A stretch of 64,000 nt of DNA, taken from positions 1-64,000 of the forward strand of contig JAIOZI010000013.1 of NCBI GenBank assembly GCA_021740785.1, read 5' to 3'. Below the pieces are notes generated by a model. That model worked only from the letters and a program-made list of their open reading frames with translations, ran no database searches and was not told the origin of the DNA. The translations under genes and the position numbers were made by a program. The DNA is from Melioribacteraceae bacterium. Lineage in GTDB: Bacteria; Bacteroidota; Ignavibacteria; Ignavibacteriales; Melioribacteraceae. The stretch's first letter is position 1. The number at the start of each line of letters is the position of its first letter. Positions 55,129-63,637 of this stretch are shown piece after piece.

Positions 55129-56232
55129 ATGGGCGAAGTTATATTGAAAAATATCACAAAGATTTATGAAGACGGAACACTTGCAGTTAAAAATGCAAAC
55201 ATAGAAATAAAGGATAAAGAATTTGTTGTGCTCGTGGGTCCATCGGGATGCGGTAAATCTACTACTTTACGAATGATTGCGGGACTGGAAGATATAACGG
55301 AAGGTGAACTATCCATTGATGGAAAAATTGTAAATGATGTTCCCCCCAAGGAAAGAGATATTGCAATGGTTTTTCAAAATTATGCGCTCTATCCGCACAT
55401 GAGTGTTTATGATAATATGGCATTCGGATTAAAATTGAGAAAATTCAAAAAAGCTGAAATCGAAGAAAGAGTGAAGTATGCGGCGAGTATTTTGGATATA
55501 GAAGATTATTTGGATAAAAAACCAAAATCACTTTCCGGAGGGCAGAGGCAGAGAGTTGCCGTAGGCAGAGCAATTGTTCGTCAACCCACCGTATTTCTAT
55601 TTGATGAACCGTTAAGTAATCTTGATGCTAAATTGAGAGTGCAGATGCGTACGGAGATATCCAAATTGCATCGGAAGCTTGGTGTAACGATGATATATGT
55701 TACTCATGATCAAACCGAAGCTATGACGATGGGTGATAGAATTGTAATTATGAAAGATGGCGATATACAACAAATTGACACACCGCTGCATTTATATAAT
55801 AATCCTTCAAATAAATTCGTCGCGGGATTTATCGGAAGTCCTGCAATGAATTTTATTTCCGGTAAAGTAATAAAAGAAGATGGTTTCATTTTTCGGAATG
55901 AAGATGAAACCTTCGTGATTTCACTCCCGGATAAATTTAAGGAAATGGGGGACAAATACGTTGACAAGGAAATAATTCTCGGAGTTCGACCGGAAGATAT
56001 ATCAATATTCAACAATTCGGATGATAAATTTAGGAATAAAATAAAAGTAACATTGGAAGTGGTTGAACCAATGGGCAATGAGATATTTATTTACTTCAAA
56101 GTTGACGACGTACAGGTAACCGCCCGTATCCCGGCGATAGAAGACGTTAAAGAAACCATGGAGCTTGAATTGAAGGTAAATATCAATAAAATACATTTAT
56201 ATGATAGTATAACAGAAGAAACAATCATATAG
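55129..56232 (+). CDS. sugar ABC transporter ATP-binding protein, UgpC/MsmK type
   Basis: A 367-residue ATPase of the CUT1 class. Walker A GPSGCGKST (37-45), signature LSGGQ (135-139), Walker B with Asp159-Glu160 (FLFDEP) and the switch His193 (YVTHDQ). A TOBE/OB-type regulatory domain makes up the last 130 residues (GVRPEDISIF). No permease gene is adjacent; the only ones in the window are at 6544-8285, and such ATPases can serve several importers. Two binding lipoproteins (5207 and 58018) may share it. AAGGTG precedes the ATG. Confidence 0.95.
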   Translation: MGEVILKNITKIYEDGTLAVKNANIEIKDKEFVVLVGPSGCGKSTTLRMIAGLEDITEGELSIDGKIVNDVPPKERDIAMVFQNYALYPHMSVYDNMAFGLKLRKFKKAEIEERVKYAASILDIEDYLDKKPKSLSGGQRQRVAVGRAIVRQPTVFLFDEPLSNLDAKLRVQMRTEISKLHRKLGVTMIYVTHDQTEAMTMGDRIVIMKDGDIQQIDTPLHLYNNPSNKFVAGFIGSPAMNFISGKVIKEDGFIFRNEDETFVISLPDKFKEMGDKYVDKEIILGVRPEDISIFNNSDDKFRNKIKVTLEVVEPMGNEIFIYFKVDDVQVTARIPAIEDVKETMELELKVNINKIHLYDSITEETII

Positions 56233-56242
56233 GATGTTTTAT

Positions 56243-56264
56243 CTTTGTTTATCAATAAACAAAG
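56243..56264 (+). promoter_or_regulatory. perfect 22-base palindrome overlapping a ribosome-binding site
   Basis: CTTTGTTTAT and ATAAACAAAG flank a two-base centre between the ABC ATPase stop and the PhyH-type gene. The right arm ends inside the AAAGGAG ribosome site, so an RNA hairpin would mask translation initiation; as DNA it could be a repressor site. There is no T-run, so a terminator is less likely. Confidence 0.5.
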
Positions 56265-56272
56265 GAGAAAGT

Positions 56273-57028
56273 ATGAATAACTTACCAAAAATTGAGATCA
56301 CAAAAGAGCATGTTTCTCAATATGAAAATGACGGGTTCTTTATTCTTGATAAAGTAATCCCGGATGAAATATTAGCCACGCTGCGATCCGAATGCAATTA
56401 TCTCATTGAGCAGCAGAACAAAGAAATGGATGAGCATGGTGTTGATGAGTTAAATCTAAGTCGAAGAAACAGTCGATATTTTGTGTTCCTCTCTTACAAA
56501 GAAAGAAAGCAGCTTGGGCAATTTATTTTCAGTGATTTGATGGAATCAATCTGTAAGTCAACTATCGGGGAAAATGCTTACCTCTTTTGGGAACAGTTTG
56601 TTGTAAAGGGCACTGATCAGAAAGGTGCAGAATTTACATGGCATCAGGATTCCGGTTATGTAGACGGAAAGCATAAGCCATACGTAAACTGCTGGATTCC
56701 TTTAGACGATGTTAATGAAGAAAACGGGACAGTTTATTTACTCCCTTATTCAAAAGCAGGCACAAAGGAAAAAGTTGAACATAAAATAATTGATGGATCG
56801 AGTGATCGAGTAGGATATTTCGGAGATGATCCGGGAATTGCGGCAGTGGCAAAAGCCGGTTCAATTGTGGTCTTTTCAAGTACAACATTCCACAGGTCGG
56901 GTGCAAACAAGACCGATAAATTCAGAAGAGCCTGGGCGATTCAATATTCACCTGAAATAATTTATGAACCGGACGGTTCACTTAAGGGTTTGGATGAAAA
57001 GTTTCTCGAGAATGGAAGTAGAGTATGA
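56273..57028 (+). CDS. phytanoyl-CoA dioxygenase (PhyH) family protein
   Basis: A 251-residue Fe(II)/2-oxoglutarate-dependent oxygenase-like protein. The iron ligands are suggested by HxD in TWHQDSGYVDG and the distal His in STTFHRSGANK, with an Arg (KFRRAW) placed to bind 2-oxoglutarate. The opening YENDGFFILDKVIPDEIL is family-typical. I chose ATG 56273 behind AAAGGAG; the frame is open back to 56234. PhyH-family members hydroxylate many small substrates, and in sugar loci their targets are mostly unknown. Its ribosome site is embedded in a palindrome. Confidence 0.87.
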   Translation: MNNLPKIEITKEHVSQYENDGFFILDKVIPDEILATLRSECNYLIEQQNKEMDEHGVDELNLSRRNSRYFVFLSYKERKQLGQFIFSDLMESICKSTIGENAYLFWEQFVVKGTDQKGAEFTWHQDSGYVDGKHKPYVNCWIPLDDVNEENGTVYLLPYSKAGTKEKVEHKIIDGSSDRVGYFGDDPGIAAVAKAGSIVVFSSTTFHRSGANKTDKFRRAWAIQYSPEIIYEPDGSLKGLDEKFLENGSRV

Positions 57029-57122
57029 TGATTTTTGTTTTACGATTCTCTTGTGTTAGCATGAATTTGATGCGCAGACTTATTACAGCGAAAGTAAATA
57101 TCAATATTGGCGGAGATAATTT

Positions 57123-58004
57123 TTGAAACAAAAAATTTTACTTGATACGGATATCGGTACCGATGTTGATGACGCAATAGCTCTTGCATATTTACTCGCT
57201 AAACCGGACTGTGAGCTGCTTGGCATCACCACGGTAACAGGGGAATCTGTAAATAGAGCAATGCTGGCAAGTGTGCTTTGTAAAATTGCCGGTAAGAAAA
57301 TCCCCATTTATCCCGGGATTGAAAAACCGATTGTGATCAATCAATTACAGAAGGCAGCTCAGCAGGCGAGGGCTCTTAAAAATTGGGATCATGATAAGAA
57401 TTTCCCACAGAATGAATCGATTGAATTTTTGCGCGCCACCATTAGGTCGAACCCGGGTGAGATAATTCTGCTTACAATCGGACCGTTAACAAATATTGGA
57501 CTGCTTTTTTCAATTGATCCGGAAATCCCATCTCTCTTAAAAGGAATTGTCAGTATGGCGGGCAAGTTTGATTTAACAGCTCCCGCATACAGTAATATTG
57601 AATGGAATGCAGTGGGTGATTATCATGCAGCCGATATTGTGTACAGAGCCGATTGTAATAATCACCGGTCCATTGGTATTGATATCACATCAAAGGTAAC
57701 AATGAATTCCGAAGAGTTTAAGAAAATTTGTAATCACGATTTATTAAAGCCGGTTTTGGATTTTTCGGATATATGGTTTGAGGAGTGGGACGTGATAACT
57801 TTTCACGACCCGCTTTCTGCCGCCGTGATTTTTAATGATTCAATCTGCACTTATGAAAAAGGTAATGTGAAAATTGAGATTGAAGATCCGGATAAAAGAG
57901 GAATGACAATATGGCAGCCGGATAAAAATTCCGGTAAGCATGAAGTAGCAGTGGGTGTTAAAAAACATAATTTTTTCAAGGAATATCTATCTGTCTTTTA
58001 TTAA
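57123..58004 (+). CDS. inosine/uridine-preferring nucleoside hydrolase family protein
   Basis: A 293-residue enzyme that, in characterised members, hydrolyses the N-glycosidic bond of nucleosides to give ribose and base. The calcium-binding motif is DTDIGTDVDD at 8-17, with LTIGPLTNI and a further Asp in TFHDPLSAA. Cytoplasmic, no signal. TTG start with GCGGAG upstream. With rbsK and rbsD at 24.5-25.9 kb it could feed ribose catabolism; homologues in glycan loci may instead cleave other ribosides. It is followed after 13 bases by the second sugar-binding lipoprotein. Confidence 0.9.
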   Translation: MKQKILLDTDIGTDVDDAIALAYLLAKPDCELLGITTVTGESVNRAMLASVLCKIAGKKIPIYPGIEKPIVINQLQKAAQQARALKNWDHDKNFPQNESIEFLRATIRSNPGEIILLTIGPLTNIGLLFSIDPEIPSLLKGIVSMAGKFDLTAPAYSNIEWNAVGDYHAADIVYRADCNNHRSIGIDITSKVTMNSEEFKKICNHDLLKPVLDFSDIWFEEWDVITFHDPLSAAVIFNDSICTYEKGNVKIEIEDPDKRGMTIWQPDKNSGKHEVAVGVKKHNFFKEYLSVFY

Positions 58005-58017
58005 ATACGGTACTATT

Positions 58018-59319
58018 TTGAAAACACAAATTCATAAAAGCATTAGTCTGTTCATTTTATTGTCGTTTGTAATTTTATCATGTTCGGATACTACAAAGGA
58101 AGACAAAATAGTAGTTACCTTCTGGCACAGTTTTGTGTCAAATACAATTCCCGCACTCGATAAACTTATTGATAGATATGAAAGTGAAAATCCAGGTATA
58201 AAAATAAATGCTCAATATGTTCCTTCCGGCGATCCTCTGATTCATAAATTGATCACTGCCATCCAAAGTGGAACGACACCGGATCTTGCCTGGGTGCATT
58301 CGGATTTTTTGGATAAACTTGTCTCATCCGGTGCAATATATAAAATGGATCATTTCATAAATGGAATTAATGGATTTACTAAAGAAGAATTGGACGATTT
58401 CTTCCCACAGCTTATTCAAAATGCAAAATGGCGCGATACTTTATATGCTTTGCCGATGGAAGCCACTACATTGGCATTACTTTATAATAAGGATAAATTC
58501 AGAGAATCCGGAATTGATCCGAACAAACCGCCGGAAACCTGGGAAGAATTAAAAGAATACAGTTTCAAACTAACATTGGATCGTGATAATGACGGCAAAC
58601 GCGATCAGTACGGTTTTTATGTCCCGGTGTTTCCTGCTTCCGGACCATTAAGTATCTGGATGCTCCTACAGTGGGAACCGTTTCTATGGCAAGCCGGGGG
58701 ACAGCTTCTGAACGATAATCAAACTGAAGCGGTTTTTAATTCCGATGCCGGTGTCGCAGCGTTAAATATTTGGAAAGAAATTTACGATGAGTTGAAATTC
58801 AACTCATTTTCGATCACTCATGATATGGCATTTATATCCGGTGCATGCGCAATGATAATGGACGGTCCGTGGGATCTTCCGGGTTTTCGCCGGATAACAA
58901 AATTTGATTGGGGAATTGCACCCCTCCCGGCAGGTCCTGAAAAAAGCGCAACGTATCTCGCCGGTGAGCACTTTACAATATTTAAGAACTCAGAGAACCC
59001 GGAAGAATCGTGGAGATTCGTTAAATGGTTTACGAGTCCGGAAACTCAAGCCCAATTCTCAATTGAATCAGGTTATATGCCGGTTAGAAAATCTACCCTG
59101 GAACTTGAGAGTTACAAAAATTATTTACTTACAGATCCGTATCTCGCCATGTTCGTTGAACAGTTTAAGATTGGTTACGCACGCCAAAATATTGATTATC
59201 ATAGAGTTGAAATTAATCAAGCAGTTGCCGGTGCGGTCGAAAATTCTTTGCTGGGTGATGTAGATCCGAGAGAAGCCTTAAATAAAGCTGCAGAAAGAGT
59301 AAATGAAATTTTGAAATAA
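58018..59319 (+). CDS. second ABC sugar-binding lipoprotein
   Basis: A 433-residue paralogue of the binding protein at 5207-6538. Lipobox Cys22 (VILSC), then VTFWHSFVSNTIPALDKL and matching segments along the whole length (MDHFI, LPMEATTLALLYNKD, FLWQAGG). No permease or ATPase gene is adjacent, so it probably shares the channel at 6544-8285 and the ATPase at 55129, adding a ligand range. I chose TTG 58018, which places a normal signal peptide; the frame is open to 57955 inside the previous gene. Confidence 0.9.
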   Translation: MKTQIHKSISLFILLSFVILSCSDTTKEDKIVVTFWHSFVSNTIPALDKLIDRYESENPGIKINAQYVPSGDPLIHKLITAIQSGTTPDLAWVHSDFLDKLVSSGAIYKMDHFINGINGFTKEELDDFFPQLIQNAKWRDTLYALPMEATTLALLYNKDKFRESGIDPNKPPETWEELKEYSFKLTLDRDNDGKRDQYGFYVPVFPASGPLSIWMLLQWEPFLWQAGGQLLNDNQTEAVFNSDAGVAALNIWKEIYDELKFNSFSITHDMAFISGACAMIMDGPWDLPGFRRITKFDWGIAPLPAGPEKSATYLAGEHFTIFKNSENPEESWRFVKWFTSPETQAQFSIESGYMPVRKSTLELESYKNYLLTDPYLAMFVEQFKIGYARQNIDYHRVEINQAVAGAVENSLLGDVDPREALNKAAERVNEILK

Positions 59320-59333
59320 AAATTATCAATATC

Positions 59334-60365
59334 ATGAAAACAATTAAACTGATCGGTAAAGGTAAGTTTCAAGTATCTGACGAAGAAGCTCCGAAATTAG
59401 CCGGTGATAATAACGCATTAATAAAGATCAGTTCTGTTGGTATTTGCGGTTCGGATATGCATTACTTTAAAGAAGGTGGAATTGGCGATCAAAAAGTGAA
59501 ATTCCCTTTTGTTATCGGGCACGAAGCTGCAGGCTATGTAGCAAGTATTTCCGGCAAAGCGAATATTAAAGAAGGCGATTTGGTTGCTATTGATCCGGCA
59601 GTATCATGTGGGAAATGTGATCAGTGCAGAGCTAACCGTAAACATACATGTAGAAATTTACTTTTCATGGGAGCCCCAGATCAGTTAAACGGTTTGATGT
59701 GTGAGTTTGCCATAATTCCGATTGAAAATCTTTTTCCCGTGCCGGCAAATTTTACAATTCCGGAAACGGTTTTCATAGAACCACTTTCGATTGGTGTATA
59801 TTCTGTTAAACTTTCTAATGTAAGTCGAAATGATGACGTTTTAATATTCGGTGCCGGACCGATTGGTTTAAGTGTCGTTATGACTTTATCTTATCATGGA
59901 ATTGAAAATGTTGATATGATAGAAAAGCTCGAATACCGGCTCCAACTATCGAAAAAAATTGGAGTAAGAAGTACAGCTCATTTTAATAATCACATCCAAA
60001 TGGGAAAATTTGCAGACAATAATAAATTAGGTTATGATGTTGTGTTCGAGTGTTCAGGCGATCAAGCAGCTATCGATTCGGCAGTTGAATTCTTGAAGCC
60101 CGGAGGGAAATTGATACTCGTCGGAATCCCTTCCGAGACTCATATTAGATTTGATATTAGCAAACTCAGAAGAAAAGAAATAACAGTTATTAATGTCAGA
60201 CGGCAAAACAATTCGATGGAAAAAGCCATTGAAGTTATGAGACAATTTAAGAGCAAATCGAATTTGATTTTAACCCATCAATTTGAATATACGAAAACAC
60301 AATCGGCATATGATTTAGTAGATAATTATGAGGATGAAGTCATAAAAGCTGTTGTAAAATTTTAA
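59334..60365 (+). CDS. zinc-dependent sorbitol-dehydrogenase-like oxidoreductase
   Basis: A 343-residue MDR-family enzyme. Catalytic zinc ligands Cys38 (GICGSDMHYF) and His63-Glu64 (GHEAAG); structural zinc Cys92, 95, 98 and 106. The Rossmann motif is FGAGPIGL. The G-I-C-G-S-D-x-H pattern is typical of polyol (sorbitol/xylitol) dehydrogenases, which convert a polyol to a ketose with NAD. It retains the structural-zinc lobe that the shorter relative at 14008 lacks. It lies 14 bases after the second binding lipoprotein. Confidence 0.92.
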   Translation: MKTIKLIGKGKFQVSDEEAPKLAGDNNALIKISSVGICGSDMHYFKEGGIGDQKVKFPFVIGHEAAGYVASISGKANIKEGDLVAIDPAVSCGKCDQCRANRKHTCRNLLFMGAPDQLNGLMCEFAIIPIENLFPVPANFTIPETVFIEPLSIGVYSVKLSNVSRNDDVLIFGAGPIGLSVVMTLSYHGIENVDMIEKLEYRLQLSKKIGVRSTAHFNNHIQMGKFADNNKLGYDVVFECSGDQAAIDSAVEFLKPGGKLILVGIPSETHIRFDISKLRRKEITVINVRRQNNSMEKAIEVMRQFKSKSNLILTHQFEYTKTQSAYDLVDNYEDEVIKAVVKF

Positions 60366-60370
60366 CATAT

Positions 60371-61396
60371 ATGATGAAAATAATTACACGGATATTCTTT
60401 TATCTAGTTTTTGGCAATTTCATTTTGTCTGCACAATGTGAATGCATAAGGGATTTAATCGACGGGAAGTCGACGGTTATCCCAAAGTATGCAATTGCCG
60501 AAAAAATATTCAGTGATGCTCAATTTACCGAGGGTCCGGCTTCTGATCTGCATGGTAATATTTATTTCAGTGATTTGACTTTTACTTACAGTGGATCGGG
60601 TGAACAAGGACATATTTACAAGTATAACATCATTAATAATTCAGTTGAATTGTTCATGTCGCCGAGCCGAATGTCAAATGGATTGCTATTTGATCTTGAC
60701 GATAATTTATTAATATGTGAAGGGGCTGATACCGGCGGAAGACGAATTATAAAGTTCAATACTAACTCTGAAACTATTGAGATTATAGCTGATAATTATA
60801 ATGGAAAAGCTTTTAACTCACCTAATGATTTAGCTATGGATATAAATGGGAATATATATTTTACAGATCCCCGTTATACCGGTGATGAAGAAATTGAACA
60901 GCCGGTAAATGGAGTTTACAGAATTGATACAACCGGAAATGTGACATGTTTGATTGATAATATCAGTATGCCGAATGGTATTGCTATTTCTCCCGATCAG
61001 CAAAAATTATACGTAGGATGTTTTGATGAATCAATAGGTGGATTTCATGAAAACGGTGGAGTTTATACCGGGACGTTCATATTAGAATTTGATATGGTTG
61101 ATGATTCATTGAGATTCAGTAAAAAATTCTTTGAGTTTTGGGAAGAAGTTGGTCCCGATGGATTGACCATTGATACCAACGGAAATATTTATGCGGCTGT
61201 TAGAAATGAGAATGATCCGGCGGTTTGGGTTTTTAATCCCGGTGGAGAAGTGTTGGAATTAATTCATCTGCCCGAAGTACCGAGTAATGTTGAGTTCGGC
61301 AGGGGTAACTCGAAAAGAATATTATATATAACAGCAGGAAGCAGTTTGTATAGAATTGATACCAGTCAAAAAGGTTTTCATCCGGCTGATATGTAA
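60371..61396 (+). CDS. SMP-30/gluconolactonase-like protein, exported
   Basis: A 341-residue protein with a signal peptide (IFFYLVFGNFILSAQ) and a six-bladed beta-propeller of the SMP-30/gluconolactonase family. Typical blade motifs are FTEGPASDLHGNIYFSD, SPNDLAMDINGNIYFTDPRY and MPNGIAISPDQQKLYV; metal ligands are the Glu in EGPA, the Asn in SPND and the Asp of a later blade (VGPDGLTID). It should open sugar lactones in the periplasm, which fits a route in which an oxidoreductase makes lactones. It starts six bases after the polyol dehydrogenase. Confidence 0.9.
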   Translation: MMKIITRIFFYLVFGNFILSAQCECIRDLIDGKSTVIPKYAIAEKIFSDAQFTEGPASDLHGNIYFSDLTFTYSGSGEQGHIYKYNIINNSVELFMSPSRMSNGLLFDLDDNLLICEGADTGGRRIIKFNTNSETIEIIADNYNGKAFNSPNDLAMDINGNIYFTDPRYTGDEEIEQPVNGVYRIDTTGNVTCLIDNISMPNGIAISPDQQKLYVGCFDESIGGFHENGGVYTGTFILEFDMVDDSLRFSKKFFEFWEEVGPDGLTIDTNGNIYAAVRNENDPAVWVFNPGGEVLELIHLPEVPSNVEFGRGNSKRILYITAGSSLYRIDTSQKGFHPADM

Positions 61397-61426
61397 AATC
61401 GAATTATAATTCAATTGGAATGGACT

Positions 61427-63637
61427 ATGAAATGCATGTTTTATTTATCCGGCATCTTCCTTCTGTTTTTAGGTTTAAGCAGCGGCATTGCACAAGATCA
61501 AAAAAGGCTTATCGATTACGTTGATCCTTTCATCGGAACAGGCGGTTGGGGCAATACTTTTCCCGGGGCAGTTGTTCCTTTCGGTATGATTTCTATTAGT
61601 CCGCATAATATGCCCGGCGCCGCATCGGGATATAAGAAAGAAGGAAAACATTTTTATGGATTTGGTCACAATCATTTGAATGGAACAGGCTGCGCAGATT
61701 TGGGAAGTATTATAGTTACATTCATGAAAGATAAGGTATCAACTAATCCCGAGGAATATAAGACCACTTTTTCTAATGAGACAGCTTCCCCGGGTTATTA
61801 CAGCTTGAAATTAGATAATCTCGGATTAACAATTGAATCAACGGTTACAGCCAGATCCGGGATTTATAATATTACTTCAGATGAAACGACTGAAATTATT
61901 TTATTAATTGATGCCGGAAGATCATTAGCCATTGAAGGAGGCGGCAGCATTTATTTAAATGAAGACAACTCAATTTCCGGATCAAATATAAGCGGAGGAT
62001 TCTGCGGAGAGATAAACAGGCAAACCCTTTATTTCTATGCAGAGTTGAGTAAATCTCCAACTCTGAAAGAGATTTGGTTTGATAATCATAGACTTGATTC
62101 AAGCAGCAAAGCGACTGTTGATACAAATATTACAGCAGCCGTTACATTGAATATGGAAAGCGGCGTACCGTTACAGTTAAAGATTGGTATTTCATACACG
62201 AGTATTGAAAATGCAAAAGAAAATCTTTATCGTGAAATTCCTAATTGGGATTTTGAAAGTATCAAGGCATCCGCAGAAGAAACATGGGAAGAATATTTAT
62301 CCAGAATAATAATCGATGATAAAAACAAAGAGAACCTTGTAAAATTTTACACTTCTCTCTATCACACATTGATACATCCTAATATTATTAATGATATAAA
62401 CGGAGATTATCCATTGATGGGAAGAAGGGGGACCGGGAATTATTCAAACCGCAGCCGGTATTCCGTTTACTCACTTTGGGATACTTACAGAACAACACAT
62501 CCGTTTTTCACCTTGGTCTATCCCGACATTCAAAATGAAATGATTCGAACAATGATTGATATGTATAAAGAAAATGGTTATCTCCCCAAATGGGAATTGA
62601 CTGGGAATGAGACCTTTATGATGGTGGGCGATCCGGCGGTTCCGGTAATTGTCGATAGTTATATAAAGGGGATTCGTGATTTCGATATTGAAACAGCTTT
62701 TGAGGCGATGCTGAAAACCACGCAATTAAATGAAGGTCAAAAAGCCGCGCCTGTTCGAGCAGGTTATCACCAAATGCTTGAGTATGAATACATTCCGTTT
62801 GAGCAAGATTGGAGCGAAGACTGGTGGGTTTGGGGACCTGTTTCAACAACCTTGGAATATTGCCTGGCAGATTGGAATATTTCTGTATTGGCAAAATCAT
62901 TAGGTGAAGAGAAATATTATAATGAATATCTTCAGCGTTCCATGTATTACAAAAACTTGTTCGATAAAGAAACGAGATTTATCAGACCGAAATTAAAGAA
63001 TGGTGATTGGATCGAACCTTTCGATTCGCTTACTCTGGAGGGTTCGGGTGATTGGCAGTGGTCGGGCGGTCCGGGATATGTTGAAGGTAATGCATGGCAT
63101 TATACATGGTTTGTTCCTCATGATATTCCCGGTTTAATTTCTTTATTTAAGGATGAAGCCGAGTTTGTACAAAGATTGAAAAAGTGTTTTGGCGATGGGC
63201 ATTTTACTGTTTCGAACGAACCTGACTTTGCCTACCCGTATCTTTTTAATTATGTGGAAGGTCAAGATTCACTAACCCGCTATTATGTTAAAGATGTGTT
63301 GGAGAAAGACTTTGGATTAGGTCCTGAAGGATTACCGGGAAACGATGACTGTGGAGCAATGTCTGCATGGTATATTTTCTCCTCCCTTGGATTTTATCCC
63401 GATTGCCCAGGCTCGGTGAATTATCAGCTCGGAAATACATTATTTAATAAGGTTGAAATTAAACTTGACGCAAAATATTATTCGGGGGAAAGTTTAATCA
63501 TAAAATCAATTGTTAATACTCATGACGATTTTAAAGTAGAATTGAACGGGAAAATTATCACGGTAAATTCAATTAATCATGAGGAATTAACAGGCGGCGG
63601 TGAATTGATTTTTTATTCCAAAGAAAACGGAAATTAA
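61427..63637 (+). CDS. GH92 family alpha-mannosidase-like protein
   Basis: A 736-residue exported enzyme with a signal peptide ending GIAQ. The GH92 signature is present: VDPFIGTGGWGNTFPGAVVP near the start, FYGFGHNHLNGTGCADLG, and GNDDCGAMSAWYIFSSLGFY near the C-terminus. GH92 enzymes are calcium-dependent exo-alpha-mannosidases that invert configuration and act on mannan or N-glycan branches. I chose ATG 61427, just before the signal peptide; a TTG at 61415 adds four residues. Periplasmic or outer-membrane location. It suggests alpha-mannose in the target. Confidence 0.92.
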   Translation: MKCMFYLSGIFLLFLGLSSGIAQDQKRLIDYVDPFIGTGGWGNTFPGAVVPFGMISISPHNMPGAASGYKKEGKHFYGFGHNHLNGTGCADLGSIIVTFMKDKVSTNPEEYKTTFSNETASPGYYSLKLDNLGLTIESTVTARSGIYNITSDETTEIILLIDAGRSLAIEGGGSIYLNEDNSISGSNISGGFCGEINRQTLYFYAELSKSPTLKEIWFDNHRLDSSSKATVDTNITAAVTLNMESGVPLQLKIGISYTSIENAKENLYREIPNWDFESIKASAEETWEEYLSRIIIDDKNKENLVKFYTSLYHTLIHPNIINDINGDYPLMGRRGTGNYSNRSRYSVYSLWDTYRTTHPFFTLVYPDIQNEMIRTMIDMYKENGYLPKWELTGNETFMMVGDPAVPVIVDSYIKGIRDFDIETAFEAMLKTTQLNEGQKAAPVRAGYHQMLEYEYIPFEQDWSEDWWVWGPVSTTLEYCLADWNISVLAKSLGEEKYYNEYLQRSMYYKNLFDKETRFIRPKLKNGDWIEPFDSLTLEGSGDWQWSGGPGYVEGNAWHYTWFVPHDIPGLISLFKDEAEFVQRLKKCFGDGHFTVSNEPDFAYPYLFNYVEGQDSLTRYYVKDVLEKDFGLGPEGLPGNDDCGAMSAWYIFSSLGFYPDCPGSVNYQLGNTLFNKVEIKLDAKYYSGESLIIKSIVNTHDDFKVELNGKIITVNSINHEELTGGGELIFYSKENGN

